37,009 bases of DNA from JANXQG01 sp037147235. GTDB taxonomy: Bacteria; Planctomycetota; Planctomycetia; Pirellulales; Thermoguttaceae. The translations under genes and the position numbers were made by a program. The notes beneath the pieces are model-generated. The model saw only the letters and a program-made list of their open reading frames with translations. It was not told the origin of the DNA and made no database searches. Shown in pieces: positions 1-8,250 of the stretch. The number at the start of each line of letters is the position of its first letter. Position 1 is the first letter of the stretch. The stretch covers positions 1 to 37,009 of the forward strand of contig JBAWVO010000028.1 of assembly GCA_037147235.1 (NCBI GenBank), given 5' to 3'.

Positions 1-23
1 CACGGAGTGTGCCTGCTACTTTT
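1..23. repeat. Dispersed palindromic repeat, cut by the window edge
   Basis: The first 23 bases are the reverse complement of bases found at 29805-29827 inside a full hairpin (29814-29830). The match covers the GTGTGCC arm and the CTGCTACTTTT tail. The copy lies downstream of the TolC-type gene and is truncated by the window start. It belongs to the class of short intergenic palindromes scattered through this window. Confidence 0.6.
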
Positions 24-72
24 CTTGCGACAGTTATTTCTGCGCCGGTCCTAACCCCTTCAGCAACAGAAA

Positions 73-2355
73 CTACTTCTCGTCTCTCGACATTCCAGGG
101 AGCCTCTCGGCAATCGACCTATCCTTGCCAAGTTCATGGAGGTCGTGGTATCCGGCGGGTTGTACGGCCGGATCGTGGTTGGATGCGGCCGCGGCTGCAT
201 CCGCCTTAGTGGCCAGGGAACTCAAATCCAGTGAACCTATGTCGTAGGTCCCGCGACGAGGTGGCTTCACGGTTGCGGTGGACTCTGGTCGGAGGGGGTC
301 TTGTGGTGCGGACGGCCGCTGCGACGGAGTCTTGCCCGATGGCTGCGGGGCGGGCAATACTTCCGGACCCATATCCGACGGCTGCTTCGGCGTACCCGGG
401 GTCGAAGCCGGAGCATCCGTCGGTATTTCTTCAGAATTAAAGACTTGCCCGGTGAACTGCGGATTCGGCCCGCGGCTGAAGGCTTTCGGAGAGGTAAAAC
501 CGTAGTCGAGATACAAGGCGGCCGAGCGCGAGCGGGCACGGCGGCGTGCGTCGAAGTAGGCCTTTGCCGGCCAGGGGCCTTCCGTCAGGTAAACACCGTT
601 GTACTCCAACAGCGACCCTTTGCGGAAGTGAACCTGCGAGATCGACTTCGCATAGTTGGTCACCGAGCGGAAATAATCGCTTTCGGCCTGTGCCAGGGTA
701 CGCTGGGCGTTCAATAGGACATCGATGAGGATCTGCCCATTCTGATAGGCGGCCTGCACGGCCTCCACATTCCGCTGGGCGGCCAGTCGGCGGTTGAAGT
801 TGGTCGCCGTCAGGACCAGGTTCGCTTCCATGTCGCGAATGGCATAAGCCACCTGATGGGAAACTTCCAGCTCGGTCTCGCGCAGCTTGGCCCGATCGCG
901 TGCCACGGCCAGTTCGGCATTCGTGACGCCGTCCTTCTGTTTGCGGAATCCGATCGGTATCTGGGCCGATACGCCAAGGTGCCAGTCCTGGAAGCGGCCG
1001 CTTGCCAAGTTGTCGAATGCCCCGCCGGTGATATCGCTGTTGCCTTGATCGATGAGCTTATCGCCCAAGCCGAGCCAGCGATAGCGGGCGTCTAAATCGA
1101 CGCGGGGAAGCAGGTAGTTCTTGGCTGCAATCAATTCCAGTTCCCGTTGCTTGACCCGCCAGCGCGATTCGCGAATTTCCACCGAACGCGCCATGGCCTC
1201 GCTCTGCACCTGCGACCAATCGAAGCTGATCTTGGCCGCCGTCGGATCGTCGGTTGGGCGGATCAACCGCCCGTCGGTCGCGGCAATGCCCATCATGTAA
1301 CGGAGCTTGCTCTCGGTCTGATACAACTGCGAAAGAGCCTGTTCGGCCGTGCTGCGGAAAAGGAAATACTGCTCTCGTGCCTGAGCCTCGGATGCCGCCT
1401 CGCCATTTTTGGCTCCCGCGATGTATAAGGCATAGACCTTCTGCCACGTCTGCAAGGCACTATCGCGGCCTTGCACGGCCGTGTCGAGGTTGCGATAGGC
1501 GAAGTAAAGTTCCCAGTAGGCTATTTCCACATCTGAAACCAGGTTTCGCACGCCCGCTTCAAACGTGGCCAGGGCAATGTCCGTATTAACCCGGGCGATG
1601 AGTACGCCTTGGTTGAAGCCCGGGATTGCTCCGGGACCGGCGATGCGGTTGAATTCGACGCCGTAACCCTGTAATAATGGCCGGCGGATTTCCATCTGGA
1701 ACGAGGTTTGCCAATCGGACGGGAACCGTCGCGTGCCGTTGTCGCGCTCCAGGTCATAGGATGTCGAGTTGCTTACTGAAAGCACCGTACCATCGGCCGT
1801 GGTCTTGCTCAGCGCGGTCTGGAATTGGGCCAGGTCTTGCGACAGTTCCTGCGGCAAGGTGCTGCCGAATGCTGGGTTTACGTTGCGCGGCTCGTGATTG
1901 CGCTCCCAGAAGAGGTCTGTGTTCCACTGGGGATCAAACAGCGATAGGCCGGCATTGATGCCGAAACGCGGATCGGTTTCCACGATCGCCGGATCGTAGA
2001 TTGTGGGTGCCGCCATCGGATTTGCGGTCAGGAATGTCGGCGGGCCTTGGACCTGCCCTCCGATTGACCGCATCACCTTGGCGTTTTGCAGGGCGTAACG
2101 AATGGTATTTTCCAGGCTCAGATCCCAATGATCCTTGGGGGCCGGTCTTGCTATCGAAAACGGCCGGATCGTCCCTTCGACCTCGCTGAAGGGAGGCTCG
2201 GGTACGTTGGCACTGTCGATCGTCTGCGACATTCCAATATAATGCGAGAGGTCACCGTTGTTGCGGAGATACAGAGGCTGTTGCGGCGCGCAACCGGTGA
2301 GGATTGCGGCGACGCACAGCAAGACCACGGCAAGTTTCGGGGGTTGGCAACACAT
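73..2355 (-). CDS. TolC-family outer-membrane efflux lipoprotein
   Basis: Predicted outer-membrane channel of a tripartite efflux or type I secretion system. The start is placed at 2355, because from there the protein opens with a lipoprotein signal: a hydrophobic stretch ending in lipobox LTGC, with Cys22 as the lipidated residue. An upstream ATG at 2475 would bury that signal behind about 40 residues. The 760-residue product has two long helical OEP-type halves containing motifs such as DVEIAYWELYFAYRNLDTA and VLLNAQRTLAQAESDY, the usual TolC heptad-like helices. It is longer than typical TolC (about 450-500) because of an N-terminal extension and a Pro/Ser/Thr-rich C-terminal tail of about 120 residues. 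No membrane-fusion or pump partner is visible in the window, so the substrate is unknown. Confidence 0.82.
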   Translation of the reverse strand: MCCQPPKLAVVLLCVAAILTGCAPQQPLYLRNNGDLSHYIGMSQTIDSANVPEPPFSEVEGTIRPFSIARPAPKDHWDLSLENTIRYALQNAKVMRSIGGQVQGPPTFLTANPMAAPTIYDPAIVETDPRFGINAGLSLFDPQWNTDLFWERNHEPRNVNPAFGSTLPQELSQDLAQFQTALSKTTADGTVLSVSNSTSYDLERDNGTRRFPSDWQTSFQMEIRRPLLQGYGVEFNRIAGPGAIPGFNQGVLIARVNTDIALATFEAGVRNLVSDVEIAYWELYFAYRNLDTAVQGRDSALQTWQKVYALYIAGAKNGEAASEAQAREQYFLFRSTAEQALSQLYQTESKLRYMMGIAATDGRLIRPTDDPTAAKISFDWSQVQSEAMARSVEIRESRWRVKQRELELIAAKNYLLPRVDLDARYRWLGLGDKLIDQGNSDITGGAFDNLASGRFQDWHLGVSAQIPIGFRKQKDGVTNAELAVARDRAKLRETELEVSHQVAYAIRDMEANLVLTATNFNRRLAAQRNVEAVQAAYQNGQILIDVLLNAQRTLAQAESDYFRSVTNYAKSISQVHFRKGSLLEYNGVYLTEGPWPAKAYFDARRRARSRSAALYLDYGFTSPKAFSRGPNPQFTGQVFNSEEIPTDAPASTPGTPKQPSDMGPEVLPAPQPSGKTPSQRPSAPQDPLRPESTATVKPPRRGTYDIGSLDLSSLATKADAAAAASNHDPAVQPAGYHDLHELGKDRSIAERLPGMSRDEK

Positions 2356-2653
2356 AAAAGGTCGCGTTCCTCGAATACGGGACGCCACGAAGGAAGACCG
2401 AGTCTCCCCACAGCAGCACGAGTTGTATCTGCGCTCTTGGCCGACCACCGCTCTCGGCAGGCGCATTACATGCACGCTGCCGAAACCAACTAACCGGCAA
2501 AGTTGTTATCGACAGCCTAGTCACTAAACTTGCGATGTTCTTCTTTATCGGCAATGCAACCGCAAATTGCCTAGCCATTGCAAGCCACCGAAAATGCCAC
2601 GCAATCCACTATTATGGGTGGTTTTATTCAGTTAGCCACAGGGGACACAGAGT
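2356..2653. other. Intergenic spacer upstream of the TolC-type gene
   Basis: About 300 bp between the oxidoreductase stop and the TolC-type start, both on the minus strand. It should hold the promoter of the TolC-type gene, but no box can be called with confidence. Short ORFs here are not convincing. The only recognisable structure is the repeat end at 2635-2663. Confidence 0.5.
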
Positions 2654-2663
2654 TCACAGAGGG
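2635..2663. repeat. Single repeat end of CACAGAGG type
   Basis: The plus strand reads GCCACAGGGGACACAGAG then TTCACAGAGGG, three imperfect copies of a 9-base unit. The design matches the ends of the GxxExxY-flanking repeats elsewhere in the window. No facing inverted partner was found within 1.5 kb, so it is a solitary end. It supplies the TGA stop and last codons of the neighbouring oxidoreductase gene. Confidence 0.6.
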
Positions 2664-3697
2664 CCAGCCAGCCCGGTAGCTACGGACTCGGTCTCTTTCT
2701 GGCAAATAATCACCGCATCGCGGGCCAGAACACCGGCCAGGAGAGGCGATGGGATGCCGGACTGCACTGCCTGAACGACTTCCGTCAACTCGTTCTCGAA
2801 AGGCGTGATGGCATCGCCGCCGCTTAACTCGGGACGCAGCACTTGGCCATCGTGCATGAGCACGGTCACGGGCATGGCCAGCACCGGTTGGCCGTCGATG
2901 ACGGCAAAGTCGTAGATCAGCGTCGCCTTTTCCAGATAGATCTCATAGCCATGCGTGAAGGGCCGGCCTTGCTGGGCAATCACGCCGCTGGCCGCGGTGA
3001 CAATTAGCTCCGGATCCTCAAAACGGAACTGGGCGTGGAACCGATCGACGACTTCGCCCCGCATAGTACCGACACACTGCACCGTCCGTGGCATTCCGCA
3101 GGTGAGTCGAATGAAGTGGGCGTCGTGTACGTGCAGATCGAGCATTGGGCCGCCGATCACGGCGGGGTCGTAGAATCGCGGCATCCACAAGGGATCGGAG
3201 ATCATCCGCTTGAAGTGACCGCCCAGGATCCGGCCATACTTGCCGCTGGTCATGGCGTCGTAGGCGAAGCGGTACTCGGGGAAGAACGGAAGTACATGGC
3301 CAATCATCAACATGCGGCCCGCTTGGTCGGCCGCTTCAACCATGGCAATCCCATCGGCTGGCTTCAGAGCGATCGGCTTCTCGCAAAGCACGTGCTTGCC
3401 GGCCGCCAGGGCCTTAATCGTGGCGGGAGCGTGCCCGGCGGTAGGCAAGCAAATATCGACCAAGTCCAGCTTGGGGTCTGCCAGCATCGCGTCGAGATCG
3501 GCATATTGAGCCACGCTGGAGAGATCCATCTGCTCGCCGGGCGGGCCAAAATTCCCCTTGATCGTCCGCCAGTCACCCCTGCGGCGCACCGGATCCAGCT
3601 CGCAGATGGCATGGACCTTCACGCCGCGCATGCGCTGGTAGGCCAAGTAATGGATCATGCCCATGAAACCGATCCCGACAATTCCGACATTCAACAT
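2654..3697 (-). CDS. Gfo/Idh/MocA-family NAD(P)-dependent oxidoreductase
   Basis: Cytosolic dehydrogenase of the glucose-fructose oxidoreductase/inositol dehydrogenase type; the sugar or polyol substrate cannot be told from sequence. The 347-residue length is normal. The N-terminal Rossmann fold shows VGIVGIGFMG (residues 4-13). The family EKP motif is at 106-108 (VLCEKPIAL), where Lys binds cofactor and substrate. The catalytic segment GGPMLDLHVHDAHF (183-195) carries the expected Asp and His residues of the C-terminal alpha/beta domain. An AAGGAG Shine-Dalgarno lies about 8 bases before the ATG and supports the start. The last codons and the stop lie inside a repeat end, so the native C-terminus may have been replaced. 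Confidence 0.88.
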   Translation of the reverse strand: MLNVGIVGIGFMGMIHYLAYQRMRGVKVHAICELDPVRRRGDWRTIKGNFGPPGEQMDLSSVAQYADLDAMLADPKLDLVDICLPTAGHAPATIKALAAGKHVLCEKPIALKPADGIAMVEAADQAGRMLMIGHVLPFFPEYRFAYDAMTSGKYGRILGGHFKRMISDPLWMPRFYDPAVIGGPMLDLHVHDAHFIRLTCGMPRTVQCVGTMRGEVVDRFHAQFRFEDPELIVTAASGVIAQQGRPFTHGYEIYLEKATLIYDFAVIDGQPVLAMPVTVLMHDGQVLRPELSGGDAITPFENELTEVVQAVQSGIPSPLLAGVLARDAVIICQKETESVATGLAGPL

Positions 3698-4129
3698 TTA
3701 CTTAACTCCTTGATATATCGTTGTTTATGTATTTCCATGTTTTCCATGCTTTCCGCCGTTTTGGCCTGTTTCCCCACGTTTTCCATAAATTCTTTGTGCA
3801 ATTCTTTGTGCTTGCGGACGGGAAGAAAGGGATTTCATGGAACTGTTAAATAAGGGTTCAGGTGGGTGGCAGGGTCATGCCAAACTTGCCAGAAGAAAAG
3901 GGGTCGGGGTGCGCCGGTCAAAACCGGCAAGGAGTAACGGATGAAAGAGCCGTACGGGAAAGGGCTAGCCCTTTTTCTACGCCCCTCCATTGGATACTCA
4001 GCCGCCCTGGCTCCTACTATTACCACCCGTCTATCTCCAAGGGCGGGTGTATGGCTACCCCGGTATAAAAACAAATCCCCTTATGCACCGGAGTTGGGGG
4101 GGGAGATTAAGAAGCACTCCGCGCCTACC
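3698..4129. other. Intergenic region with hairpins and a group II intron-like fragment
   Basis: 430 bp without a credible gene between two minus-strand genes. The part next to the oxidoreductase is T-rich and repeats TTTTCCATG-like words, and likely contains its promoter. Around 3909-3960 the plus strand reads GTGCGCC followed by hairpin GCCGGT-CAAA-ACCGGC (3913-3928), then GGAGTAACGGATGAAAGAGC and CGTACGGGAAA. This resembles ends of bacterial group II introns, but no reverse transcriptase or complete domain V/VI is present. A run of eight G lies near 4097. Confidence 0.4.
3959..3976 (+). terminator. Possible intrinsic terminator hairpin
   Basis: A 6-bp stem AAAGGG/CCCTTT with loop CTAG is followed by further T residues on the plus strand. 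The shape fits a weak rho-independent terminator, possibly bidirectional. There is no plus-strand gene immediately upstream, so a role in repeat or intron-remnant structure is as likely. Confidence 0.3.
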
Positions 4130-5653
4130 CTACGGCTTCCCCGGCTTCTTCCCCAATTCATCGCGCAAATACTTCACCGCCATCTCCAACTGCCGATCGA
4201 CAAACGGCTTCTTCTCGGCTGCGGGCTTGGGTTCCGTTTCCGTGGATCGCCTGTCTGCGTCAGGCTTCGTGAATCCGGTACGCCGGGCGAGCGGCTCATC
4301 CTTTACGACAGGCCCAAGGGAAGCGGGCAATTCCGCGGGCGCGACGGCCGGCTTGTCGCGCACGCGGCCGGATGTGGCGGGCGCCGACTTCTCGCCGGTC
4401 GCGTGGGCGAGGATGATGTCGCGATTGCGGCGATCGACCAGCAGTTCGTGGGTTTCGCGCTCATTCAGGCCCAATTCGTATCCCAAGTCAGGCATGACGC
4501 CCCATTCGTCTTTATCCTTGGAATTCGGGAAGCGGTGAATATTTTTGCCGCTGGGCCGCTTATAGGCGGCCGTGGTCAGTTTCAATGCGCTGCGGCCGTT
4601 CTCCAGTTCGATGATATTCTGCACGCTGCCTTTACCCCAAGTCCGCTCCCCCATGACCACGGTCCGCTTGTGGTCCTGAAGACAAGCCGACACGATTTCG
4701 CTTGCGCTGGCACTGTAGTGGTTCACGAGGATTACCATGGGAATGCCTTCAAAAATTGCGATGCCGTGGGCATCCCAGACGCGCTCCGGCGTGTTGCGCC
4801 CCTTGGTGCTGACGATCCGGCCGTCGGAGATGAAGAGGTTACTGACCTCGATCGCCGCACGAAGCAACCCACCCGGATTGAATCGCAAGTCGAGGACCAG
4901 TCCGTGTACTTTGTGTCGTTTAAGCTCTTCCAGAGCGGTACGTAGCTCCTTGGCGGTTTCCTGGCTGAAGGCACTGATGCGGATAAAGCCGATCAGACTC
5001 TTTTCGTCGTACATGAACTCCCAGTGGTCGTCGGCCTTGCGGCGATCCCCCAGCACGGTTTCCACATGGACGCGCTCGCGTGTGAGTGTGAATTTCTCGC
5101 GATTGGTCTTGCCCGCATGAACGACGATAATCGAAACTTTGGTGCCTTCGGCCCCTTTCATCCAGCGAATCGCGTCGTCGGGCAGGATTCCTTCGGTGTT
5201 CTTGCCCTCGATCTCGACGATCCGATCACCGGCCTGGACGCCCGCTCGATAGGCTGGCGTGCCATAGATGGGGCTGAGGACTTTCAGGTCACCGTCCTCG
5301 ATCGAAACATGGATGCCGATTCCGCCGAATTCGTTGTCCACGGAGCTACGGAACTGAGCCAACTCCTCCGGGCCAATGTAAGATGAGTAAGGATCGAGCT
5401 TGTTGATCACGCCGCGGATCGCAGCTTCGATCAGCTCGCGGCGATCAACCTCTTTCACATAGTTCCGATCGACCTGATCGACTGTGTCGGCCAGCAACTT
5501 ATAAAGTTCGTAGTAGTCCTCTTTGGGGTGTAGGGACTTTTTTCCCGCATTTTCCGCGGCTTTGGCCGTTTCCTTTGCCGCGGAAAACCCCGGCATGGTA
5601 AACGGCACGAAGAACACTAACACCAAGAGCAGAAACGACTTAGGATATTTCAT
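4130..5653 (-). CDS. S41-family C-terminal processing peptidase (PDZ protease)
   Basis: Periplasmic or secreted carboxyl-terminal processing protease of the CtpA/Prc group, 507 residues. An N-terminal signal peptide ends near residues 22-26 (PGFSAA). A helical N-terminal domain (about 45-105) is followed by a PDZ domain (about 108-190, GIGIHV through DRIVEIEG) that would bind unstructured C-termini. The S41 core spans about 215-390. Its catalytic serine lies in SASASE (314-319) and the catalytic lysine is K341 in WGKGSVQ, so the Ser-Lys dyad is intact. The last 100 residues are a Pro/Lys-rich tail beyond the usual family length. The gene stands alone with hairpin-rich DNA upstream. Its substrate is not known. 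Confidence 0.92.
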   Translation of the reverse strand: MKYPKSFLLLVLVFFVPFTMPGFSAAKETAKAAENAGKKSLHPKEDYYELYKLLADTVDQVDRNYVKEVDRRELIEAAIRGVINKLDPYSSYIGPEELAQFRSSVDNEFGGIGIHVSIEDGDLKVLSPIYGTPAYRAGVQAGDRIVEIEGKNTEGILPDDAIRWMKGAEGTKVSIIVVHAGKTNREKFTLTRERVHVETVLGDRRKADDHWEFMYDEKSLIGFIRISAFSQETAKELRTALEELKRHKVHGLVLDLRFNPGGLLRAAIEVSNLFISDGRIVSTKGRNTPERVWDAHGIAIFEGIPMVILVNHYSASASEIVSACLQDHKRTVVMGERTWGKGSVQNIIELENGRSALKLTTAAYKRPSGKNIHRFPNSKDKDEWGVMPDLGYELGLNERETHELLVDRRNRDIILAHATGEKSAPATSGRVRDKPAVAPAELPASLGPVVKDEPLARRTGFTKPDADRRSTETEPKPAAEKKPFVDRQLEMAVKYLRDELGKKPGKP

Positions 5654-5722
5654 TGAAGTGGGTATTCAGTTGACTCAAGTTGTGGCCGCTTCAGCGGTCT
5701 TCTCCGCGAAACAATATTAAAC

Positions 5723-5903
5723 CCACTCTTCGGAGTGGATTCACTGCGACGCACATGTTTCCTCCGATCCGCCCTCTGCCTCGCCGCTTTCAGCGGCGAG
5801 GCAGAGGGCGGATCGGAATCGTTTGGGATTGCCCGCCGGATCTCGGACTCGTCCTAAAGGACGGGCCTAATACCGCTTCGCGGATAAGGGTCGTAAACGA
5901 CCC
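5723..5903. repeat. Cluster of five hairpins, including a perfect 25-bp stem
   Basis: Five stem-loops lie in 180 bp: CCACTC-TTCG-GAGTGG (5723-5738); a perfect 25-bp inverted repeat with a 3-base loop (arms 5764-5788 and 5792-5816); CGTCC-TAAA-GGACG (5850-5863); CCGC-TTC-GCGG (5873-5883); GGGTCG-TAAA-CGACCC (5888-5903). They fill most of the roughly 390-bp gap between the divergent protease and scpA genes. None is followed by a convincing T tract, so this looks like a nested repeat cluster rather than a terminator. The promoters of both neighbours must lie in or beside it. Confidence 0.8.
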
Positions 5904-6048
5904 TCACATGATCGACCACCTCCTGCCACGGAATGTGGGTAAGGATGCCCTACACCTACCAAATTTACCGATCACTAGAGGTTCTCCCCCCTAAACTATA
6001 CCTGGGATTGCCTTTTTGAGCAAGGAAAGATAGGATGATTACCAAGTG

Positions 6049-6822
6049 ATGGATTTTCACGTTGACCTAAATATGTTCCGTGGCCCGCTGGACTTGCTCC
6101 TCTACTTGGTGCGCAAGCACGAGGTGGAAATTGTCGATATTCCAATCTCGCTGATCACGGACCAATACCTGGAATACATGACGGTATTGGAACAACTCGA
6201 CGTAGGCGCGGTCGGCGACTTTTTGGCCATGGCCAGCCTGCTCATCGAGCTTAAGTCGCAGCAGGTTCTGCCCCGTGCCGATGAGGTCGAGGAAGAACTG
6301 GAAGACCCCCGGCAGGAGCTGGTGCGGCGGCTTCTGGAATACAAGCAGTATCGCGACGCCGCCAGTATTCTCGATGAGCGCAGCCGATCGTGGCAGCAGC
6401 ACTATCCGCGGGTGGCCAGCGATCTTCCGCCGCGGCAGCGAAATCTGGCCGACGAGCCGATCCAGGAGGTGGAACTCTGGGATCTCGTGAGCGCATTCGG
6501 CCGGATCATTCGCGAAAATGTCGCGGCCAAGCCCTCGAGCATTATCTACGATGACACGCCGATCCATGTCCACATGTCGCGGATCCTCGCCCAGTTGAAT
6601 GAGCGCGGCCGATTGGCGCTCAGCGAGCTTTTCGACGTCCGCTTGTACAAATCAGTCCTGATCGGTATGTTCTTAGCCATCCTGGAACTTGTGCGGCACC
6701 ACCGCGTTCGGGCGGAACAGAACGACCTCTTCGGCGAAATCTGGATACTGCCCGGCCCCGACACGACGGAGCCTTTGGACCCGTCGCAAATCGACAACTA
6801 CGAGCATCCTGCCAATGGTTAA
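6049..6822 (+). CDS. scpA: Segregation and condensation protein A (kleisin)
   Basis: Kleisin subunit of the bacterial SMC-ScpA-ScpB condensin, which compacts and segregates the chromosome. The N-terminus FHVDLNMFRGPLDLLLYLVR is the hallmark SMC-neck binding helix (F-x-GPLDLLL). A middle helical segment (EEELEDPRQELVRRLLEYKQ) and a C-terminal winged-helix region (RLALSELFDVR, VLIGMFLAILELVRHHRV) complete the family plan. The length of 257 residues is typical. ATG at 6049 is preferred over the in-frame GTG at 6046, with purine-rich AAGGAAAGATAGG upstream. The 3' end overlaps the RNase Z-like gene by 8 bases, so the two are translationally coupled. No smc or scpB is in the window. Confidence 0.93.
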   Translation: MDFHVDLNMFRGPLDLLLYLVRKHEVEIVDIPISLITDQYLEYMTVLEQLDVGAVGDFLAMASLLIELKSQQVLPRADEVEEELEDPRQELVRRLLEYKQYRDAASILDERSRSWQQHYPRVASDLPPRQRNLADEPIQEVELWDLVSAFGRIIRENVAAKPSSIIYDDTPIHVHMSRILAQLNERGRLALSELFDVRLYKSVLIGMFLAILELVRHHRVRAEQNDLFGEIWILPGPDTTEPLDPSQIDNYEHPANG

Positions 6823-7654
6823 TAACCTGCCCGTGAAAACGCTTGCCCACAAGAACCTGACGATTGAGGGTTATTCGAGGGCTGCCGTGCAAACGTATTG
6901 GCGCATCCCTGAGTTTAATCTTGGCTTCGATCTCGGTGCCCAGCCTTGGGCGTTCATGGGCACGCCGACATGGTTTGTCTCGCACTCGCATCTGGACCAT
7001 ATCGTCGGCTTGCCGGTCTATGTTGCCCGGCGGCGGATGATGAAGATGACCCCGCCGGTGATTTACCTGCCCGAGGCCGCAATCGATCCCGTGCAGAAAA
7101 TCCTGAGGCTCTACAGCAAGCTCGATCGGGGGCGGCTGCCGTGCGAACTTCTGCCGGCACGGCCGGGCGATGAAATCGAGCTTTCGCGGGAGCTGGTCGT
7201 GACGGTTTCGGCCACGGTTCACACGGTTCCTTCTTTGGGCTTCGTGGTCTGGCAGCGGCGGCGGAAGTTGAAGCCGGAGTTCCAGGGTTTGGCCGGCGAT
7301 CAGATTCGCGATCTGCGTCTGGGTGGAACCGAAGTCACGGCCGAAGTCCGCGTGCCGCGCGTGGCCTATCTCGGCGATAGCGCACCGGCGGGCCTCGACG
7401 CCTGTGAGGCCATGTATCAGGCTGAGGTGCTGATCATGGAGATGACCTTCGTCGCCCCCAGCCATCGCAAGGACAAAATCCACAAGTTTGGGCACATGCA
7501 TCTTGATGATTTTATGGAGCGGATCGATCGCTTCCAGAACGAGCGGATCCTAGCCACGCATTTTAGCACGCGGTATCATCCTAATCAAGTTCGTCAACAC
7601 GTCGAGCGCGCCGTGCCCGACATGCTCGGCGGAAGGTTGCACCTTTGGCTTTAA
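6815..7654 (+). CDS. Metallo-beta-lactamase-fold hydrolase, RNase Z-like
   Basis: Zinc hydrolase of the RNase Z/ElaC group, which in other bacteria trims tRNA 3' ends. The signature HSHLDH (HxHxDH, about residues 54-59) forms the metal site; LGDSAP, GHMHLDDF and ATHFSTRYHP supply later conserved Asp and His ligands. The 279-residue product is slightly shorter than canonical RNase Z (about 305-310) and lacks an obvious flexible-arm sequence, so an RNase Z-related hydrolase with another substrate is possible. The start at 6815 gives an 8-base overlap with scpA. A much longer in-frame extension starting inside scpA is unlikely. Confidence 0.82.
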   Translation: MVNNLPVKTLAHKNLTIEGYSRAAVQTYWRIPEFNLGFDLGAQPWAFMGTPTWFVSHSHLDHIVGLPVYVARRRMMKMTPPVIYLPEAAIDPVQKILRLYSKLDRGRLPCELLPARPGDEIELSRELVVTVSATVHTVPSLGFVVWQRRRKLKPEFQGLAGDQIRDLRLGGTEVTAEVRVPRVAYLGDSAPAGLDACEAMYQAEVLIMEMTFVAPSHRKDKIHKFGHMHLDDFMERIDRFQNERILATHFSTRYHPNQVRQHVERAVPDMLGGRLHLWL

Positions 7655-7667
7655 CGGCAGGGCGGGC

Positions 7668-8237
7668 TAAACACGAAGACACGAAGGGCACGAGTAAGAG
7701 AGGAACGAAAACAAATGGAAGGTACGAATCAAGAAGCGGAGAACATGATGGGCAGGAGGTACGGGGAGAATACGACGCCGGAAATGGAACGAATCGCAAG
7801 GGAGATCGTGGATGCCGCCTTCAAGGTTCACAGCTCGCTCGGACCGGGGCTATTGGAATCGGTGTATGAAGCGTGTCTGGAGTATGAATTGCTGAAGCGC
7901 GGACTGGGCGTCGAACGGCAAAAGAAGGTCACGATTCACTACGACAACGTGCAACTGGACGACGCCCTGCGTCTGGATCTGCTGGTGGAAGATTTGGTGC
8001 TCGTGGAGGTCAAGGCCGTGGAAACGATGCACCCCGTGTTCACTGCCCAGACACTGACCTACCTCAAACTGACCGACAGGCGACTGGCCTTTTTGATCAA
8101 TTTCAACGTGGTGCGGATCAAGGACGGCATCAAGAGACTGATTCGGTAACAAGAACCAAAAACTAAGAAAGCCAAACGCGAAGGCACGAAAAATCTTCGT
8201 TTCTTTCCCCTTCGTGCCCTTTGTGTCTTCGTGTTTA
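7668..8237. mobile_element. GxxExxY element 1: nuclease gene between inverted repeats
   Basis: A 27-base end at 7668-7694 (starting TAAACACGAAGACACGAAGG) and a 27-base end at 8211-8237 are inverted copies, 25 of 27 identical. Each is an array of 8-9 base CACGAAG units. They enclose only the GxxExxY gene and a small purine-rich spacer with further GCGAAGGCACGAA words. The right end lies 13 bp before the nikR start codon. No clear target-site duplication is visible. Calling it mobile is an inference from the repeat-gene-repeat layout and from related copies in this window. Confidence 0.55.
7715..8149 (+). CDS. GxxExxY protein (PD-(D/E)XK nuclease-like), copy 1
   Basis: Member of the GxxExxY family (PDDEXK_3 type), about 125-145 residues and of unproven function. 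The naming motif is GLLESVY (45-51). A nuclease-like core shows RLDLLVEDLVLVEVK, with D88 and E98-x-K100 as candidate catalytic residues. A GAGAGGAA Shine-Dalgarno, just inside the left repeat end, precedes the ATG. The family-conserved part begins near M24, so a shorter start at 7784 is possible. The gene stands between rnz and nikR, transcribed with both, and is framed by inverted repeats. Copy 2 at 13381-13809 is clearly related but far from identical. Confidence 0.85.
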   Translation: MEGTNQEAENMMGRRYGENTTPEMERIAREIVDAAFKVHSSLGPGLLESVYEACLEYELLKRGLGVERQKKVTIHYDNVQLDDALRLDLLVEDLVLVEVKAVETMHPVFTAQTLTYLKLTDRRLAFLINFNVVRIKDGIKRLIR

Positions 8238-8250
8238 GAATGCGCTACCC

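Noticed and set aside
3905..3975. Possible cyclic-di-GMP riboswitch
   Set aside because: A GGAGTAACGG and GAAA-loop pattern first suggested it, but the conserved core is absent and no plus-strand gene follows.
7660..8250. Target-site duplications around GxxExxY element 1
   Set aside because: Bases outside the two ends (GGGCGGGC and GAATGCGC) do not form a convincing direct repeat.
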